Shown here in pieces: positions 19,583 to 28,319 of a stretch of DNA of 64,000 nucleotides (position 1 is the first letter of the stretch; each line of letters opens with the position of its first letter). The notes under the pieces were generated by a model. The model did not search any database and was not told the origin of the DNA. It saw only the letters and a program-made list of their open reading frames with translations. Source of the stretch: Hydrogenovibrio sp. SC-1 (GTDB taxonomy: Bacteria; Pseudomonadota; Gammaproteobacteria; Thiomicrospirales; Thiomicrospiraceae); NCBI RefSeq assembly GCF_002848135.1, contig NZ_PKGB01000002.1:62001-126000 (forward strand), in the 5' to 3' direction. A program made the position numbers and the translations under genes.

Positions 19583-22345
19583 TTATTGATCTTGGAAGTC
19601 AATATTTAAATCATCAATATTGTTATCCGTAAAATCATTATCTTGAATGAATACTTCAGTAATTGTGCCACCGTCAACATCATTACCGTTTGAATCAATC
19701 GTTAATAATGTATCATCCGATTCGCCATCCCCATCAGCATCCACTAACGATAGGTTGAGATAATTAGACAATGTATCTTCTGTTGCTTCGGAACTAATTA
19801 CATCACTAATATCTAACACATCTTCATCAGCATCAAAGCCTGATATATAGGTTTGATTACTAATCGATTCATCTTCCGCATAATCATTATCAATGGCAAA
19901 TATATCTGCATCATCTGTTCCCTGTAAGAAATTATCATCCACTATCGTGGTTTCAACTTCTCCGGTTTCACTGTTAGTGACACTGACTTCTGCATGAATA
20001 TTACCCAACTCTTCTTCAGAGAGCTCTCGCCCTGAAGCTGTCGTGATTTTTACATCATCCGTAATTTCACCATCAGTTATTGTAAGTTGATAATTGCCAT
20101 TATCATCAGCTGTTTGGGCTTCATCATTCACCATTAGCTGTGAATCTTCTGGTAAACCAGTTACTGTCACTGTATCAGATAAGTCTCCAGAAATATTGAA
20201 TCCATATCCCTCCAAGATTTCAGAAGAAACCATGGCAGCTGAAACATCTCCAATGGCATCGTGGCTTCCTAGGAAATAAATACCATCAGCATTTTTGATG
20301 TCATAATCTCCTTGGTCGTAATCTTCTTTACTAATTGGAAGAACCACAACATTATTGCCATGTTTGTCGAATTTAATCTCACAATTTGTTGGAGTGTGAC
20401 TTGTGAAGATCAAGACATTGTTTCCACCTTCACCCATATCAATTTCAGCTTTATTGGTATTTCCGGTTACAACAACCACTTTGTCTGATGCGTCATCACC
20501 AAAATCAATATCTGCATTATTGATATTTTTAAAGATCAAATTATCTGCTTGATGATTCTCACCATTTTGAGCAGCAAGTGCTTCTTCATAAGTTGATGTC
20601 TCATGACGATTTGCATTGCGACCCCCATCTGACTCATAATCGATTAATACTTCTTCATTGCTCATGACAGGAAGAATATCCATTGCCAGAACCGATGCAG
20701 GATCAATAAATTCTGCAGTCGCTGTCGACGTTCCTAATACCGCATCTGAACTTGGACTAGAAATACTGCCACTAAAGGCTTCAACCCCCTCAACCAAATT
20801 ATCTGCTGCTGGGGTAATTTCAATTGTTGCCGTATCCGATCCAGATAACGATATTGATCTACCAGAACTCACAAAGTCATTAATATCAGATTGGCTATGT
20901 AAAGTAACCGAACCAGATGAATCTGTAATCACAATAGAAGCGATATCAACTGCCTCAATGGCTGAACCTGCTGTAGACCCAAGGGTAAACTGTACGCTAC
21001 TCGTGCTTCCATTATCGGCACTACGGCTGATTTCAAACATGACACTATCTGATTGACCTGAATGGTTACCATTGCCATTATGTCCGTCACGGTCATCACG
21101 GTCATCACGGTCATCACGGTCATCGTCAATTGATGGTTCAACTGCAGATGGATCGGTTGCTGAAATATTAATTTCAATTAACGGAGCACTAATTGTTGTA
21201 CTAACGCTAGATGCATCTGGATTAACAATTAAGTTTTCAAATCCACCACCCACTGGGTTACTGATGCTCACAGCATACACTTCATCGCCTTCTACAATCG
21301 CGTCATCAACTGCTGCTACTGTGAATGAATTGGTAGTTTCACCCGGAGCGAAACTAACTTGTGTTGTATTAGTAGTGATATCACCAGTTTCGGCTGAGGT
21401 GAAACTGTAGGTCACATCAACCGTCATGTCAGATACCGGTGCGTTATCAAGTGTAACTGTGTAAGAGGCAATTTCACCTTCTGTTACAGAAGTATCACCT
21501 GTTAGGCTCACTGTGGTGGTGTTCAAGGTGTCTGCTACATTGGCTGTCGCATTCGCTGTACTGTAGTCGACCGCTTCGAAGTTGCCGCCCACGAGTCCTG
21601 TTACTGTCGCACTCACTTGGCTGGCGTCTGTGTAGACGTCTTCTCCATTGGTGTTGGCTACCGTTAAGGTTCCTGTGGTTTGTCCTGCAGGAATCAAGAT
21701 GTCGCCTTGGTCGGTGCTTACCGTTACATCTGTTTGACCAGCATTGCTCAAGGTCGCTGTAAAGGTGACGCTTGCATCGCCTTCGTTGATGTCATTGGTG
21801 CTCAACGTGACTGTGGTGGTAGATAAAGCTGTTTGAGAGCCGCTAGACGCAGCAGAGTTTCTCTGCTGATCAACGCCAGTATCACGGTTATTATTTATTT
21901 CACCCGCAAATGTTGTTGTATCAAAACCACTTGTGACTTCCCCTTCAGCACCAGAACCACCAAGAGCACTAGCAGCCTGCAAGCTTGAGCTTGTAGGTTC
22001 CTGCTCACCTGCTGCAGTTTCATCTAACTCATCAAGGTTACCAGCCAAAACAGCTTTAATAGCTTCCTGTACTGACTCACTAGTCGACTGTCCTTCTTCT
22101 TCACTTCCATCATCAACCAATTCTTGACTCAACGCGGCCTGAGAGCTTCGTCCAAGGGTAAATATTTGACCATTTGAAAGTTCGATTAACAAAGAACCAT
22201 CTGAACCCGTTTGAACAATTTGGCCAGGAGCAACACTCATTCCTTCAACCAGCGCTACAATTTCTCCAGATGACTCCTTAATAAAGACCTCGCCTTCTAC
22301 AGTAATGACTTTACCAATTGATACTTCATTTTTTTGCTCGGCCAT
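19583..22345 (-). CDS. Small LapA-like type I-secreted surface adhesin with Calx-beta domains
   Basis: The 920-residue acidic protein opens with a LapA-type retention module (about 8-75: IGKVITVEGEVF, then IELSNGQIFTLG), followed by a dialanine cleavage site TAAG (residues 110-113; DNA 22007-22018) of the kind cut by LapG. Calx-beta-like repeats cover about 170-550, split by a (DDR)n run. The C-terminal end (about 800-920) has a D-rich GTDDADIFAID segment and an FDADEDVLDISDV block typical of type I secretion C-terminal targeting domains. In related systems c-di-GMP protects the adhesin from cleavage. No transporter, lapD or lapG is in the window. The ATG at 22345 is preferred to a GTG at 22354. 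Confidence 0.85.
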   Translation of the reverse strand: MAEQKNEVSIGKVITVEGEVFIKESSGEIVALVEGMSVAPGQIVQTGSDGSLLIELSNGQIFTLGRSSQAALSQELVDDGSEEEGQSTSESVQEAIKAVLAGNLDELDETAAGEQEPTSSSLQAASALGGSGAEGEVTSGFDTTTFAGEINNNRDTGVDQQRNSAASSGSQTALSTTTVTLSTNDINEGDASVTFTATLSNAGQTDVTVSTDQGDILIPAGQTTGTLTVANTNGEDVYTDASQVSATVTGLVGGNFEAVDYSTANATANVADTLNTTTVSLTGDTSVTEGEIASYTVTLDNAPVSDMTVDVTYSFTSAETGDITTNTTQVSFAPGETTNSFTVAAVDDAIVEGDEVYAVSISNPVGGGFENLIVNPDASSVSTTISAPLIEINISATDPSAVEPSIDDDRDDRDDRDDRDGHNGNGNHSGQSDSVMFEISRSADNGSTSSVQFTLGSTAGSAIEAVDIASIVITDSSGSVTLHSQSDINDFVSSGRSISLSGSDTATIEITPAADNLVEGVEAFSGSISSPSSDAVLGTSTATAEFIDPASVLAMDILPVMSNEEVLIDYESDGGRNANRHETSTYEEALAAQNGENHQADNLIFKNINNADIDFGDDASDKVVVVTGNTNKAEIDMGEGGNNVLIFTSHTPTNCEIKFDKHGNNVVVLPISKEDYDQGDYDIKNADGIYFLGSHDAIGDVSAAMVSSEILEGYGFNISGDLSDTVTVTGLPEDSQLMVNDEAQTADDNGNYQLTITDGEITDDVKITTASGRELSEEELGNIHAEVSVTNSETGEVETTIVDDNFLQGTDDADIFAIDNDYAEDESISNQTYISGFDADEDVLDISDVISSEATEDTLSNYLNLSLVDADGDGESDDTLLTIDSNGNDVDGGTITEVFIQDNDFTDNNIDDLNIDFQDQ
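21088..21123 (-). repeat. Four tandem 9-bp repeats encoding Asp-Asp-Arg
   Basis: The unit CACGGTCAT is repeated exactly four times in frame and encodes the DDR run between Calx-beta domains of the adhesin. Because the unit is a multiple of three, changes in copy number would alter linker length without breaking the frame. Confidence 0.85.
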
Positions 22346-22380
22346 GGCTTCCACCTCAATTAAGAATTTTTGTATATAAT

Positions 22381-22399
22381 AATTAGATATCCTCTAATT
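22381..22399. promoter_or_regulatory. Inverted repeat upstream of the adhesin gene
   Basis: AATTAGA (22381-22387) and TCTAATT (22393-22399) form a perfect 7-5-7 inverted repeat about 36 bp upstream of the adhesin start. A second, smaller inverted repeat, TGACC-TTAG-GGTCA, lies at 22427-22440. Either could be an operator, but the regulator is unknown. Confidence 0.35.
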
Positions 22400-22487
22400 T
22401 TAAGGAAAGCAACAATAGAATGATATTGACCTTAGGGTCATAATTTGCTGTTTTTTTGTGTTAAAGAATGGCGCCCGATGTAACAAA

Positions 22488-22516
22488 TTGAGATTACTAG
22501 ACTTTTAAAATACAAT
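22488..22516 (+). promoter_or_regulatory. Sigma-70-like promoter of the 123-residue orphan
   Basis: TTGAGA (22488-22493) and TACAAT (22511-22516) each match the -35 and -10 consensus at five of six positions with a 17-bp spacer. The predicted start, near 22523, gives a leader of about 37 nt with an AGGGGGA ribosome site. Confidence 0.6.
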
Positions 22517-22559
22517 TCTATATACTTTAATTAAGAATTAATAAAAGGGGGAACAAATT

Positions 22560-22931
22560 ATGAATACAATTGGTCCTGCACTTGCATCCGCTTCTCAAGC
22601 GCTATTTACTCAAGCAAATGGTTTAAGTGATACGCTTTCAAAAGCGCCAAAACTGACAGAAAGCACAACAGCGGTTTCCTCTTCAGCTCAAAATACGACT
22701 GTAACATTATCTGATCAGTCAAAAATTGATGCCTCAAGCTATAATGGCTTAAAAGCTTATCAAACGGTTAATGAAAGAAACTCAGTTGAAAACCCAAGCG
22801 TTGAACGTAATGAGTCGAGCCAAACGCAGCAAGCGGAAAGAACCCAAGGTGAAACGCACCAGACAGCTCAATACGCTAACCAATTACAAATGCAAGCTAA
22901 TTACCTTAGTGCTCAAAAGGCTGAAATTTAA
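22560..22931 (+). CDS. Orphan Ser/Gln-rich small protein
   Basis: I do not recognise this 123-residue protein. It is low in hydrophobics, rich in Ser, Gln, Asn and Thr, and probably largely disordered or helical; the C-terminal part (QTAQYANQLQMQANYLSAQ) could form an amphipathic helix. No Cys, signal peptide or membrane segment is present. Expression looks real: a consensus-like promoter, a strong AGGGGGA ribosome site and a perfect palindromic terminator frame it. It is divergent from the LapA-like adhesin gene, but a functional link is only a guess. Confidence 0.7.
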   Translation: MNTIGPALASASQALFTQANGLSDTLSKAPKLTESTTAVSSSAQNTTVTLSDQSKIDASSYNGLKAYQTVNERNSVENPSVERNESSQTQQAERTQGETHQTAQYANQLQMQANYLSAQKAEI

Positions 22932-22948
22932 TCCTTCTAACGCTCACT

Positions 22949-22976
22949 AGCCTGTTAATTAATTAACAGGCTTTCA
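22949..22976 (+). terminator. Palindromic terminator after the orphan gene
   Basis: Bases 22949-22972 are a perfect 24-bp palindrome (outer arms AGCCTG/CAGGCT around an AT-rich centre), followed by TTCAT. It lies 17 bp after the stop codon. Confidence 0.65.
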
Positions 22977-23028
22977 TAGTTTCTTCATACTTAATTAACA
23001 TCCTCAACACTCTTTCAAGTCTAATCCA

Positions 23029-23057
23029 TTGAAGATTAACAGACGGACTTTTATACT
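23029..23057 (+). promoter_or_regulatory. Predicted promoter of a candidate small RNA
   Basis: TTGAAG (23029-23034) and TATACT (23052-23057) are separated by 17 bp. No start codon with a reading frame of useful length follows before the terminator at 23191, so the promoter appears to serve a noncoding transcript. Confidence 0.5.
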
Positions 23058-23063
23058 AAACTC

Positions 23064-23228
23064 AAGTTAAGTGAGATCACTTTCCTTTTTGATTTTAAGT
23101 TGTTATTCCTTCATTTTCACTTAATTCAAATTAATCAGAAAAGAATTCAAATTGGCCTCCTCAGCTCTTTGAATTCACTCCTCAAAAGATAAGCGTAATG
23201 AATTCATTTACATTACGCTTTTTTTTTA
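23064..23228 (+). ncRNA. Candidate trans-acting small RNA of about 165 nt
   Basis: A sigma-70-like promoter and a strong intrinsic terminator bracket this gene-free stretch. Within it are a small 5' hairpin (AAGTG 23069-23073 with CACTT 23078-23082), a 9-bp stem GAATTCAAA (23143-23151) with TTTGAATTC (23168-23176), and the terminator stem. The 16-nt loop of the middle hairpin contains CCTCCTC, complementary to Shine-Dalgarno sequences, as in several known mRNA-repressing sRNAs. The longest ATG frame is 11 codons inside the terminator. I do not recognise a known family, and transcription is inferred. The DNA otherwise fills the 335-bp gap between two orphan genes. Confidence 0.45.
23191..23228 (+). 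terminator. Strong intrinsic terminator
   Basis: A perfect 10-bp stem, AAGCGTAATG (23191-23200) with CATTACGCTT (23211-23220), and a 10-nt loop are followed by an unbroken run of T residues. The preceding gene already has its own terminator 220 bp upstream, so this one implies a separate short transcript. Confidence 0.85.
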
Positions 23229-23266
23229 TCTAAAATGAATGGAAATTGAATTTAGAGTTGCAATGA

Positions 23267-23716
23267 ATGGAAAATAAACGGATATATAGACATGGTCATG
23301 GCTTTGACGAGCAACACAAAAAAAACCAAGCTTTGTTCTCAAAATTAATGGAACACCATCATGAAATTTTCCGAGAGACTGAGTTACTTGAAATGGGTAT
23401 CCGCCCTAAAACGACTAGTCCAAACCCCCATATAGCTTCCATTCTACAAGAACATGTTTCTGGCATGGAAAAACGCTTTGCCATGGGACGTGCTATTCGA
23501 TCATGGGACCCTCTTTTTGCAGCTTTATTTGAATATCGTGACAATATTTTATTAGAGTACTACTCAATTCAGAACGGTGTAGAAGCAAAATTAACCACAA
23601 ATGACCCCAAAATTTTAGAGATTCTTCATTGCCACAATGAAACGATTCACGGTTTCATTCAAGAAGGTGCTAATGCGGGAAAACGACAGAGTCCAAAACC
23701 AGAGTGGCTTGAATAA
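23267..23716 (+). CDS. Protein of unknown function, His/Glu-rich helical
   Basis: I do not recognise this 149-residue protein. It is predicted soluble and helical, with no signal peptide, and has many His residues at spaced positions (HGHGFDEQH, EHHHEIF, LQEHVSGMEKRF, LHCHNETIHGF). The His/Glu pattern could suggest a metal-binding four-helix bundle, but I cannot match a specific hemerythrin motif. It is followed 69 bp later by trxC on the same strand. Confidence 0.7.
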   Translation: MENKRIYRHGHGFDEQHKKNQALFSKLMEHHHEIFRETELLEMGIRPKTTSPNPHIASILQEHVSGMEKRFAMGRAIRSWDPLFAALFEYRDNILLEYYSIQNGVEAKLTTNDPKILEILHCHNETIHGFIQEGANAGKRQSPKPEWLE

Positions 23717-23785
23717 GCTAAAACTGCCTATAAAATTAAATTGAAATGGCGTTTGAAACTTAAACATTAACAAAGGAATAAAACC

Positions 23786-24208
23786 ATGATTACAATGTGC
23801 CCTCATTGCGGTGGACTTAATCGTGTTGGCGATGAAAACCTAACAAAATCTCCTACTTGTGGAAAATGTAAAGCTGGTTTATTTACAGGAACTCCTGTCG
23901 AAATGACAGGTGAACAGTTTATGCGCGCCCTACAAAAAACCGACCAGCCTCTAGTTGTCGATTTTTGGGCAAGTTGGTGTGGACCCTGCAAAATGTTTGC
24001 GCCAACTTTTGCACAAGCCGCACCACAAATAGAGCCCAAAGCTCGACTCATCAAAATTAATACCGAAACGGAACAGCAGTTGGCCGCGCAATTTAATATC
24101 CGCTCAATTCCTACATTAGCCATTTTTAAACAAGGCCACGAAATTGACAGAATTTCAGGCGCCCTGAACTTGTCAGACTTCATAACTTGGGTAAATGGTA
24201 AAATTTAG
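23786..24208 (+). CDS. trxC: Thioredoxin 2 with N-terminal zinc finger
   Basis: The 140-residue cytosolic protein has a zinc-binding head (Cys5, Cys8, Cys25, Cys28) and a thioredoxin domain with the WCGPC active site (Cys65, Cys68) and the conserved IRSIPTLAIFK cis-Pro segment. Thioredoxin 2 reduces protein disulfides and is typically induced by oxidative stress. The ribosome site AAGGAA is close upstream. The neighbouring genes do not indicate a specific client. Confidence 0.95.
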   Translation: MITMCPHCGGLNRVGDENLTKSPTCGKCKAGLFTGTPVEMTGEQFMRALQKTDQPLVVDFWASWCGPCKMFAPTFAQAAPQIEPKARLIKINTETEQQLAAQFNIRSIPTLAIFKQGHEIDRISGALNLSDFITWVNGKI

Positions 24209-24330
24209 GTCATAAATTTGTAAATCTCTACTTATGGCTTTGATAGGTTTCAGAAACTGGGTCAAATATTTTTTTACTCTATAAAATGAATTAAACTTTC
24301 ATATATTGATACTAACTGCGTAGGATTATA

Positions 24331-26418
24331 ATGCCACTTTCTGAACCCCTTCAATATCGCCAAAAAATTCTCATTGCAGATAGCGATGAAGACTCTCGAT
24401 CAACGCTTAAAAATATTTTACAAAAGCAACACTTTCAGGTTCTAGAAGCCAACAATGGAAAAGAGGCTTTAAAACAATTTTCACAACAATCACCGAACTT
24501 GATCATTCTAGACGCCTTTTTACCCGAAATGGATGGGTATTCAACAACCAAAGCCATTCGACGACTTGAACGAATCACCACAGCGCCCATCTTCATCATT
24601 ACTGACAAAGACAGTCATCATAGTGCAGAGAATGCTTACCAATGCGGCGCAACAGATGTGATTTCCAAACCCATTAATTGGCTATGGCTAATGAGACGAA
24701 TTCAACAAGCTTTAAAAGTCAGCCATATTGAAGACCAATTACGAATCAGCCAATCCCAGCTGGAATATGCACAACGTCTTGCACGATTAGGCTATTGGGA
24801 ATGGAATGCTAAGTCCAATAGGATTATCGCTTCAGACTCTGCATTTGAGTTGTTTGATGTGCCCAGGCAAGAAACGCTAACTCTAAATCAGTTTTTTCGG
24901 AACATCATACCCAAAGATCTACCTATGGTTCTTGGCGCAATTGAAGATGCTAAACCCGAACTGAAAACCCTTCAAATTAGTTTTCGCGTTTTTAATCATA
25001 ATAATCAGTTGACTTACATTGATTGTCTTGGCGAAGCCAGTTTTGATTCAAAAGGCCAAATAACTAAAATTACCGGATCTGTTCAGGATATTTCTAGGCT
25101 ACATCGAGCAGAAAACTTAATTGATTATCAAGCAAGCCATGACAAACTGACTGACTTAGCAAATCGATCTCATTTTAATCTACACCTCACCGACTTTTTT
25201 GAACAAACCAATGCCGATAAAAATACAATCAGTGCCATTATCATTCTCGACATTGATCGTTTTAAGAAGATTAACGACCATTTAGGTCAGGAAGATGGTG
25301 ATGCGTTGCTTAGAACAGTTGCCAACCGGCTAAAAACGGTTACTAGAGAAGATGACTTTGTCGCTCGATTGGGAAGTGATGAGTTTGCCATTCTAATCAA
25401 AAGTGCAAAATCAACCCAAGAGCTTAACTTATCACTAAACCGGATCTTTAAAGAAATATCGAGTGTCATATCCATCCAAGATCAAGAAATCTATATTACC
25501 TTTTCGATGGGTGTCAGCCTCCTTAGACAGGATGGGAACAGTGCCAGTGAACTGATTGCCCATGCCAATATTGCCCGCAACGAGGCCAAGAAAGCTGGCG
25601 GAAATCAGTTTATGTTTTATCAATCTGACATGAATGCCGAATCAAAAGCGCAAGTCTTATTGGAAAATGATTTACAGAAAGCGCTTTCAAACCATGAAAT
25701 CGAAGTCTTTTTTCAACCCAAAATTGATGCTCAAACACTTCAACCCAGTGGAGCAGAAGCGCTTGTTAGATGGCGACATCCTGTACATGGCATGATCATG
25801 CCCTATAAATTCATTCCCATTGCAGAAAGTAATGGACTGATTATTCAAATTGGGCAATTTGTACTTGAGCAAGCCATCGAACAAACAGAAAAATGGCACA
25901 AAATGGGTTTTTCAGACTTACAAATGAGTGTTAACTTATCGAGTCGACAATTTTCAAACCCAACCTTGACAGAGGACATAACTAACTTATTACTCAATTC
26001 TTCATTAGAAGCAAAAGACTTGGATCTAGAAATTACAGAAAGTCTAGCCATGAAACGAGCAGATGAAAATATTCGCATCCTTAAAAACCTAAAAAAAATT
26101 GGGGTTTCACTTTCTATTGATGACTTCGGTACGGGCTACTCTTCGCTTGCCTATTTACAAAGTTTTCCTATTGACACCATTAAAATTGATCGCTCCTTTA
26201 TTAAAAATATGGAAACCACTGAAGGACAGGCCATTGTAAACACGATTCTGGCAATGGCAGAAAGCCTTAACTTAAATGTAGTTGCGGAAGGTATTGAGAA
26301 AAAGTTTCATGTCGACTTCTTTCAAAAAAGACGATGCCAGACCTTTCAAGGTTTTAAATTTGGAAAGCCCATGCCAGCGGATGAATTCACTGAGTTTTTA
26401 ATGCCTTTTATGCGTTAG
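24331..26418 (+). CDS. Response regulator with PAS, GGDEF and EAL domains
   Basis: The 695-residue protein has an N-terminal receiver (about 12-125, phosphoacceptor Asp61 in LDAFLPEMDGY), a PAS domain (about 145-255), a GGDEF-type domain (about 265-430) and an EAL domain (about 440-690). The diguanylate cyclase signature reads GSDEF (348-352), with an RxxD allosteric-site motif (REDD) five residues before it. The EAL motif is intact (476-478) with DDFGTGYSSL. I infer that it is mainly a c-di-GMP phosphodiesterase, though weak cyclase activity is possible. No membrane segment or adjacent histidine kinase is present. An AGGA ribosome site precedes the ATG. Confidence 0.93.
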   Translation: MPLSEPLQYRQKILIADSDEDSRSTLKNILQKQHFQVLEANNGKEALKQFSQQSPNLIILDAFLPEMDGYSTTKAIRRLERITTAPIFIITDKDSHHSAENAYQCGATDVISKPINWLWLMRRIQQALKVSHIEDQLRISQSQLEYAQRLARLGYWEWNAKSNRIIASDSAFELFDVPRQETLTLNQFFRNIIPKDLPMVLGAIEDAKPELKTLQISFRVFNHNNQLTYIDCLGEASFDSKGQITKITGSVQDISRLHRAENLIDYQASHDKLTDLANRSHFNLHLTDFFEQTNADKNTISAIIILDIDRFKKINDHLGQEDGDALLRTVANRLKTVTREDDFVARLGSDEFAILIKSAKSTQELNLSLNRIFKEISSVISIQDQEIYITFSMGVSLLRQDGNSASELIAHANIARNEAKKAGGNQFMFYQSDMNAESKAQVLLENDLQKALSNHEIEVFFQPKIDAQTLQPSGAEALVRWRHPVHGMIMPYKFIPIAESNGLIIQIGQFVLEQAIEQTEKWHKMGFSDLQMSVNLSSRQFSNPTLTEDITNLLLNSSLEAKDLDLEITESLAMKRADENIRILKNLKKIGVSLSIDDFGTGYSSLAYLQSFPIDTIKIDRSFIKNMETTEGQAIVNTILAMAESLNLNVVAEGIEKKFHVDFFQKRRCQTFQGFKFGKPMPADEFTEFLMPFMR

Positions 26419-26546
26419 AGGAACAAGCCAATACTCAAATTTTAAGAAATAGGAAATTAAGGTATAATCCTTAGCGCTGATAATAATTTAGTCATTAAGA
26501 TGCAAAATAACCCCTAAACCTCCACTAACTAACGTAGAGAGTATTT

Positions 26547-27131
26547 ATGCACTATCAAGTAACCGACCAAGAAAAACACCTCGCAAAAAACCCTCATCAT
26601 ATTTTCAATATCAATGTCATTGTCACACACTTAGCCATTTCACAAGCGGCTTTAGAAATGGGACACGGAAATCCTTATTACTTTATTTTGGTACCCCTCA
26701 TCTCTTCAATGGTCATCGCCTATCTTTATTTTCATCGAAAAGCGGTCGCTGAAAGGGACAGTTGGTTTGTAAGCGCGCACTGGACACTGGCTTGGCGAAG
26801 AGGTCGTAACCTGTTAATTTCTTATCTGATTGCAATTGTTGTTATTGGTGTTTCAGGAATCTTAGGCGATATCGTCGGTGGTGGCATGATGATGAATGAC
26901 TTTTCAGAAAGCGACTCCTCAACCTCCATTATCGAGAAAATTGGCACCTTCTTTGGCGCACTTGTGGTTTTTTTCACCGTCCTTTATAACTTCCTACAAA
27001 CTGGAATCTCCGTTTATGACGCTGGTAAAGGGATTATCGATAACAAAATCGAACAGTTCTGCCCTAGAGATACAAATAGCAATGCAGAATTAGACGAACC
27101 CCCTGCCAAACAGGAACATACATCTTCATGA
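26547..27131 (+). CDS. Multi-pass membrane protein of unknown function
   Basis: The 194-residue protein has hydrophobic segments at about 24-45, 48-62, 90-110 and 135-157, a short acidic C-terminal tail, and a His-rich N-terminus. I do not recognise the family. It overlaps the next gene by 4 nt (ATGA), so the two are probably made together. A GAGAG ribosome site precedes it, and a TATAAT hexamer lies at 26463-26468 without a clear -35. Confidence 0.7.
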   Translation: MHYQVTDQEKHLAKNPHHIFNINVIVTHLAISQAALEMGHGNPYYFILVPLISSMVIAYLYFHRKAVAERDSWFVSAHWTLAWRRGRNLLISYLIAIVVIGVSGILGDIVGGGMMMNDFSESDSSTSIIEKIGTFFGALVVFFTVLYNFLQTGISVYDAGKGIIDNKIEQFCPRDTNSNAELDEPPAKQEHTSS

Positions 27132-27787
27132 CACCTTCAGCCCCAAACTCGACTAAAAAAGGCACTTCCCCTTTTTTTATTGCACTGTTTATTGCTGTGG
27201 GACTTACAGCGATTCTGATGTTTATGCCGCCCAGTCCAATAGACCTTCCTGAAACGGCATTGCCCTGGAAAAGTCAGTACAATGCTCAAAATCAACTGGA
27301 AGCACTAGGCTTGACTATCAATAAAAGTACCGCCTTGGATGCCAAAGCATATTTTGGAAATGATATTGAAGTCAAAATTTTTTCACAAAAGGATGAATCC
27401 CAAAAAAGCGCCGAAATTTATTTTGGCAATGTGACCTTTAGCAATATTCGAGGCACTGTTGCCTTGGGTATTGCGGTTGATCCTGAAAAACTTGAGCAGA
27501 TTTATGACAGGGGAATCAAAACAACGGTGACAGCCTTAGGAAACCGAGAAGTGACGCCTCAAACAGCGGATGCTAATGAACTGATGAACCAACCCATACG
27601 CTTGATCACCTTGATTCCCAAGAAACAGTTAACCGAAAGAGCCATCAAAATGCGTTTTGGCGACCCTCAACGCATTGAAACCCAATCAGATGGCCTTGAT
27701 CACTGGTTTTATCCAGAAAAAGGGCTTGAAATCTTACTTGATCACGAAGGACCAGAGGCTCTACAGTACAGCCCAAAGATTCAATAA
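27128..27787 (+). CDS. Membrane-anchored protein of unknown function, partner of the preceding gene
   Basis: The 219-residue protein has one N-terminal membrane segment (about 16-33), then a globular, mostly beta part that is likely periplasmic. No catalytic motif or Cys pair is seen. Translational coupling with the upstream four-segment membrane protein suggests that they act together. It is convergent with moaC. Confidence 0.7.
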   Translation: MTPSAPNSTKKGTSPFFIALFIAVGLTAILMFMPPSPIDLPETALPWKSQYNAQNQLEALGLTINKSTALDAKAYFGNDIEVKIFSQKDESQKSAEIYFGNVTFSNIRGTVALGIAVDPEKLEQIYDRGIKTTVTALGNREVTPQTADANELMNQPIRLITLIPKKQLTERAIKMRFGDPQRIETQSDGLDHWFYPEKGLEILLDHEGPEALQYSPKIQ

Positions 27788-27800
27788 ATCTCTCTAAGAA

Positions 27801-28319
27801 TTATTGTTTAAGGGTATTGGCTCTTTGCCAGTGCCCACTTTTACCACCCTTCTTTTCTAATAGCTGTAAATCATGAATGACCATCGCTTTATCAACCGCT
27901 TTACACATATCATACAGTGTCAACGCAGCCGTTGAAGCCGCCGTCAAAGCTTCCATTTCCACGCCAGTTTGGCCGACCAGCTTACAAATCGCAGTAATTT
28001 CAATCGTGTTATTGTCAACATTGGGCAACAATTCAACCTTAACGGAAGTGAGCATCAGCGGGTGACACATTGGAATTAAATCTGGCGTGCGTTTTGCAGC
28101 CATAATGCCGGCAATGCGCGCTGTCGCCAGAACGTCGCCCTTTTTATGCTTGCCATCCAGAATCATTTGCAAGGTGGCTGGTTGCATTGAAATGACGGCC
28201 ATGGCTCTCGCTTCACGATGAGTATGAGATTTATCACTGACATCAACCATCCGCGCCTGACCCTTCTCATCTAGATGGGTCAATGTTTGTTGTTTGTTAT
28301 TTTCCATAGTATCACCCAT
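27801..28319 (-). CDS. moaC: Cyclic pyranopterin monophosphate synthase MoaC
   Basis: It completes the first step of molybdenum cofactor synthesis with MoaA, forming cyclic pyranopterin monophosphate. The 172-residue protein has the expected [16 protein letters not shown] start, the conserved [10 protein letters not shown] loop and [20 protein letters not shown]. It overlaps the moeA stop (TAATG) and is the last gene of moaA-moaD-moaE-moeA-moaC. Confidence 0.96.
   Translation of the reverse strand: MGDTMENNKQQTLTHLDEKGQARMVDVSDKSHTHREARAMAVISMQPATLQMILDGKHKKGDVLATARIAGIMAAKRTPDLIPMCHPLMLTSVKVELLPNVDNNTIEITAICKLVGQTGVEMEALTAASTAALTLYDMCKAVDKAMVIHDLQLLEKKGGKSGHWQRANTLKQ

Noticed and set aside
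21088-21123. Short direct repeats as a CRISPR array
   Set aside because: The units are 9 bp, directly abutting and in frame with an adhesin gene; there are no spacers or cas genes.
23201-23233. Small ORF inside the terminator before the gene at 23267
   Set aside because: It is 11 codons long, lies in the hairpin and T-run, and has no ribosome site.
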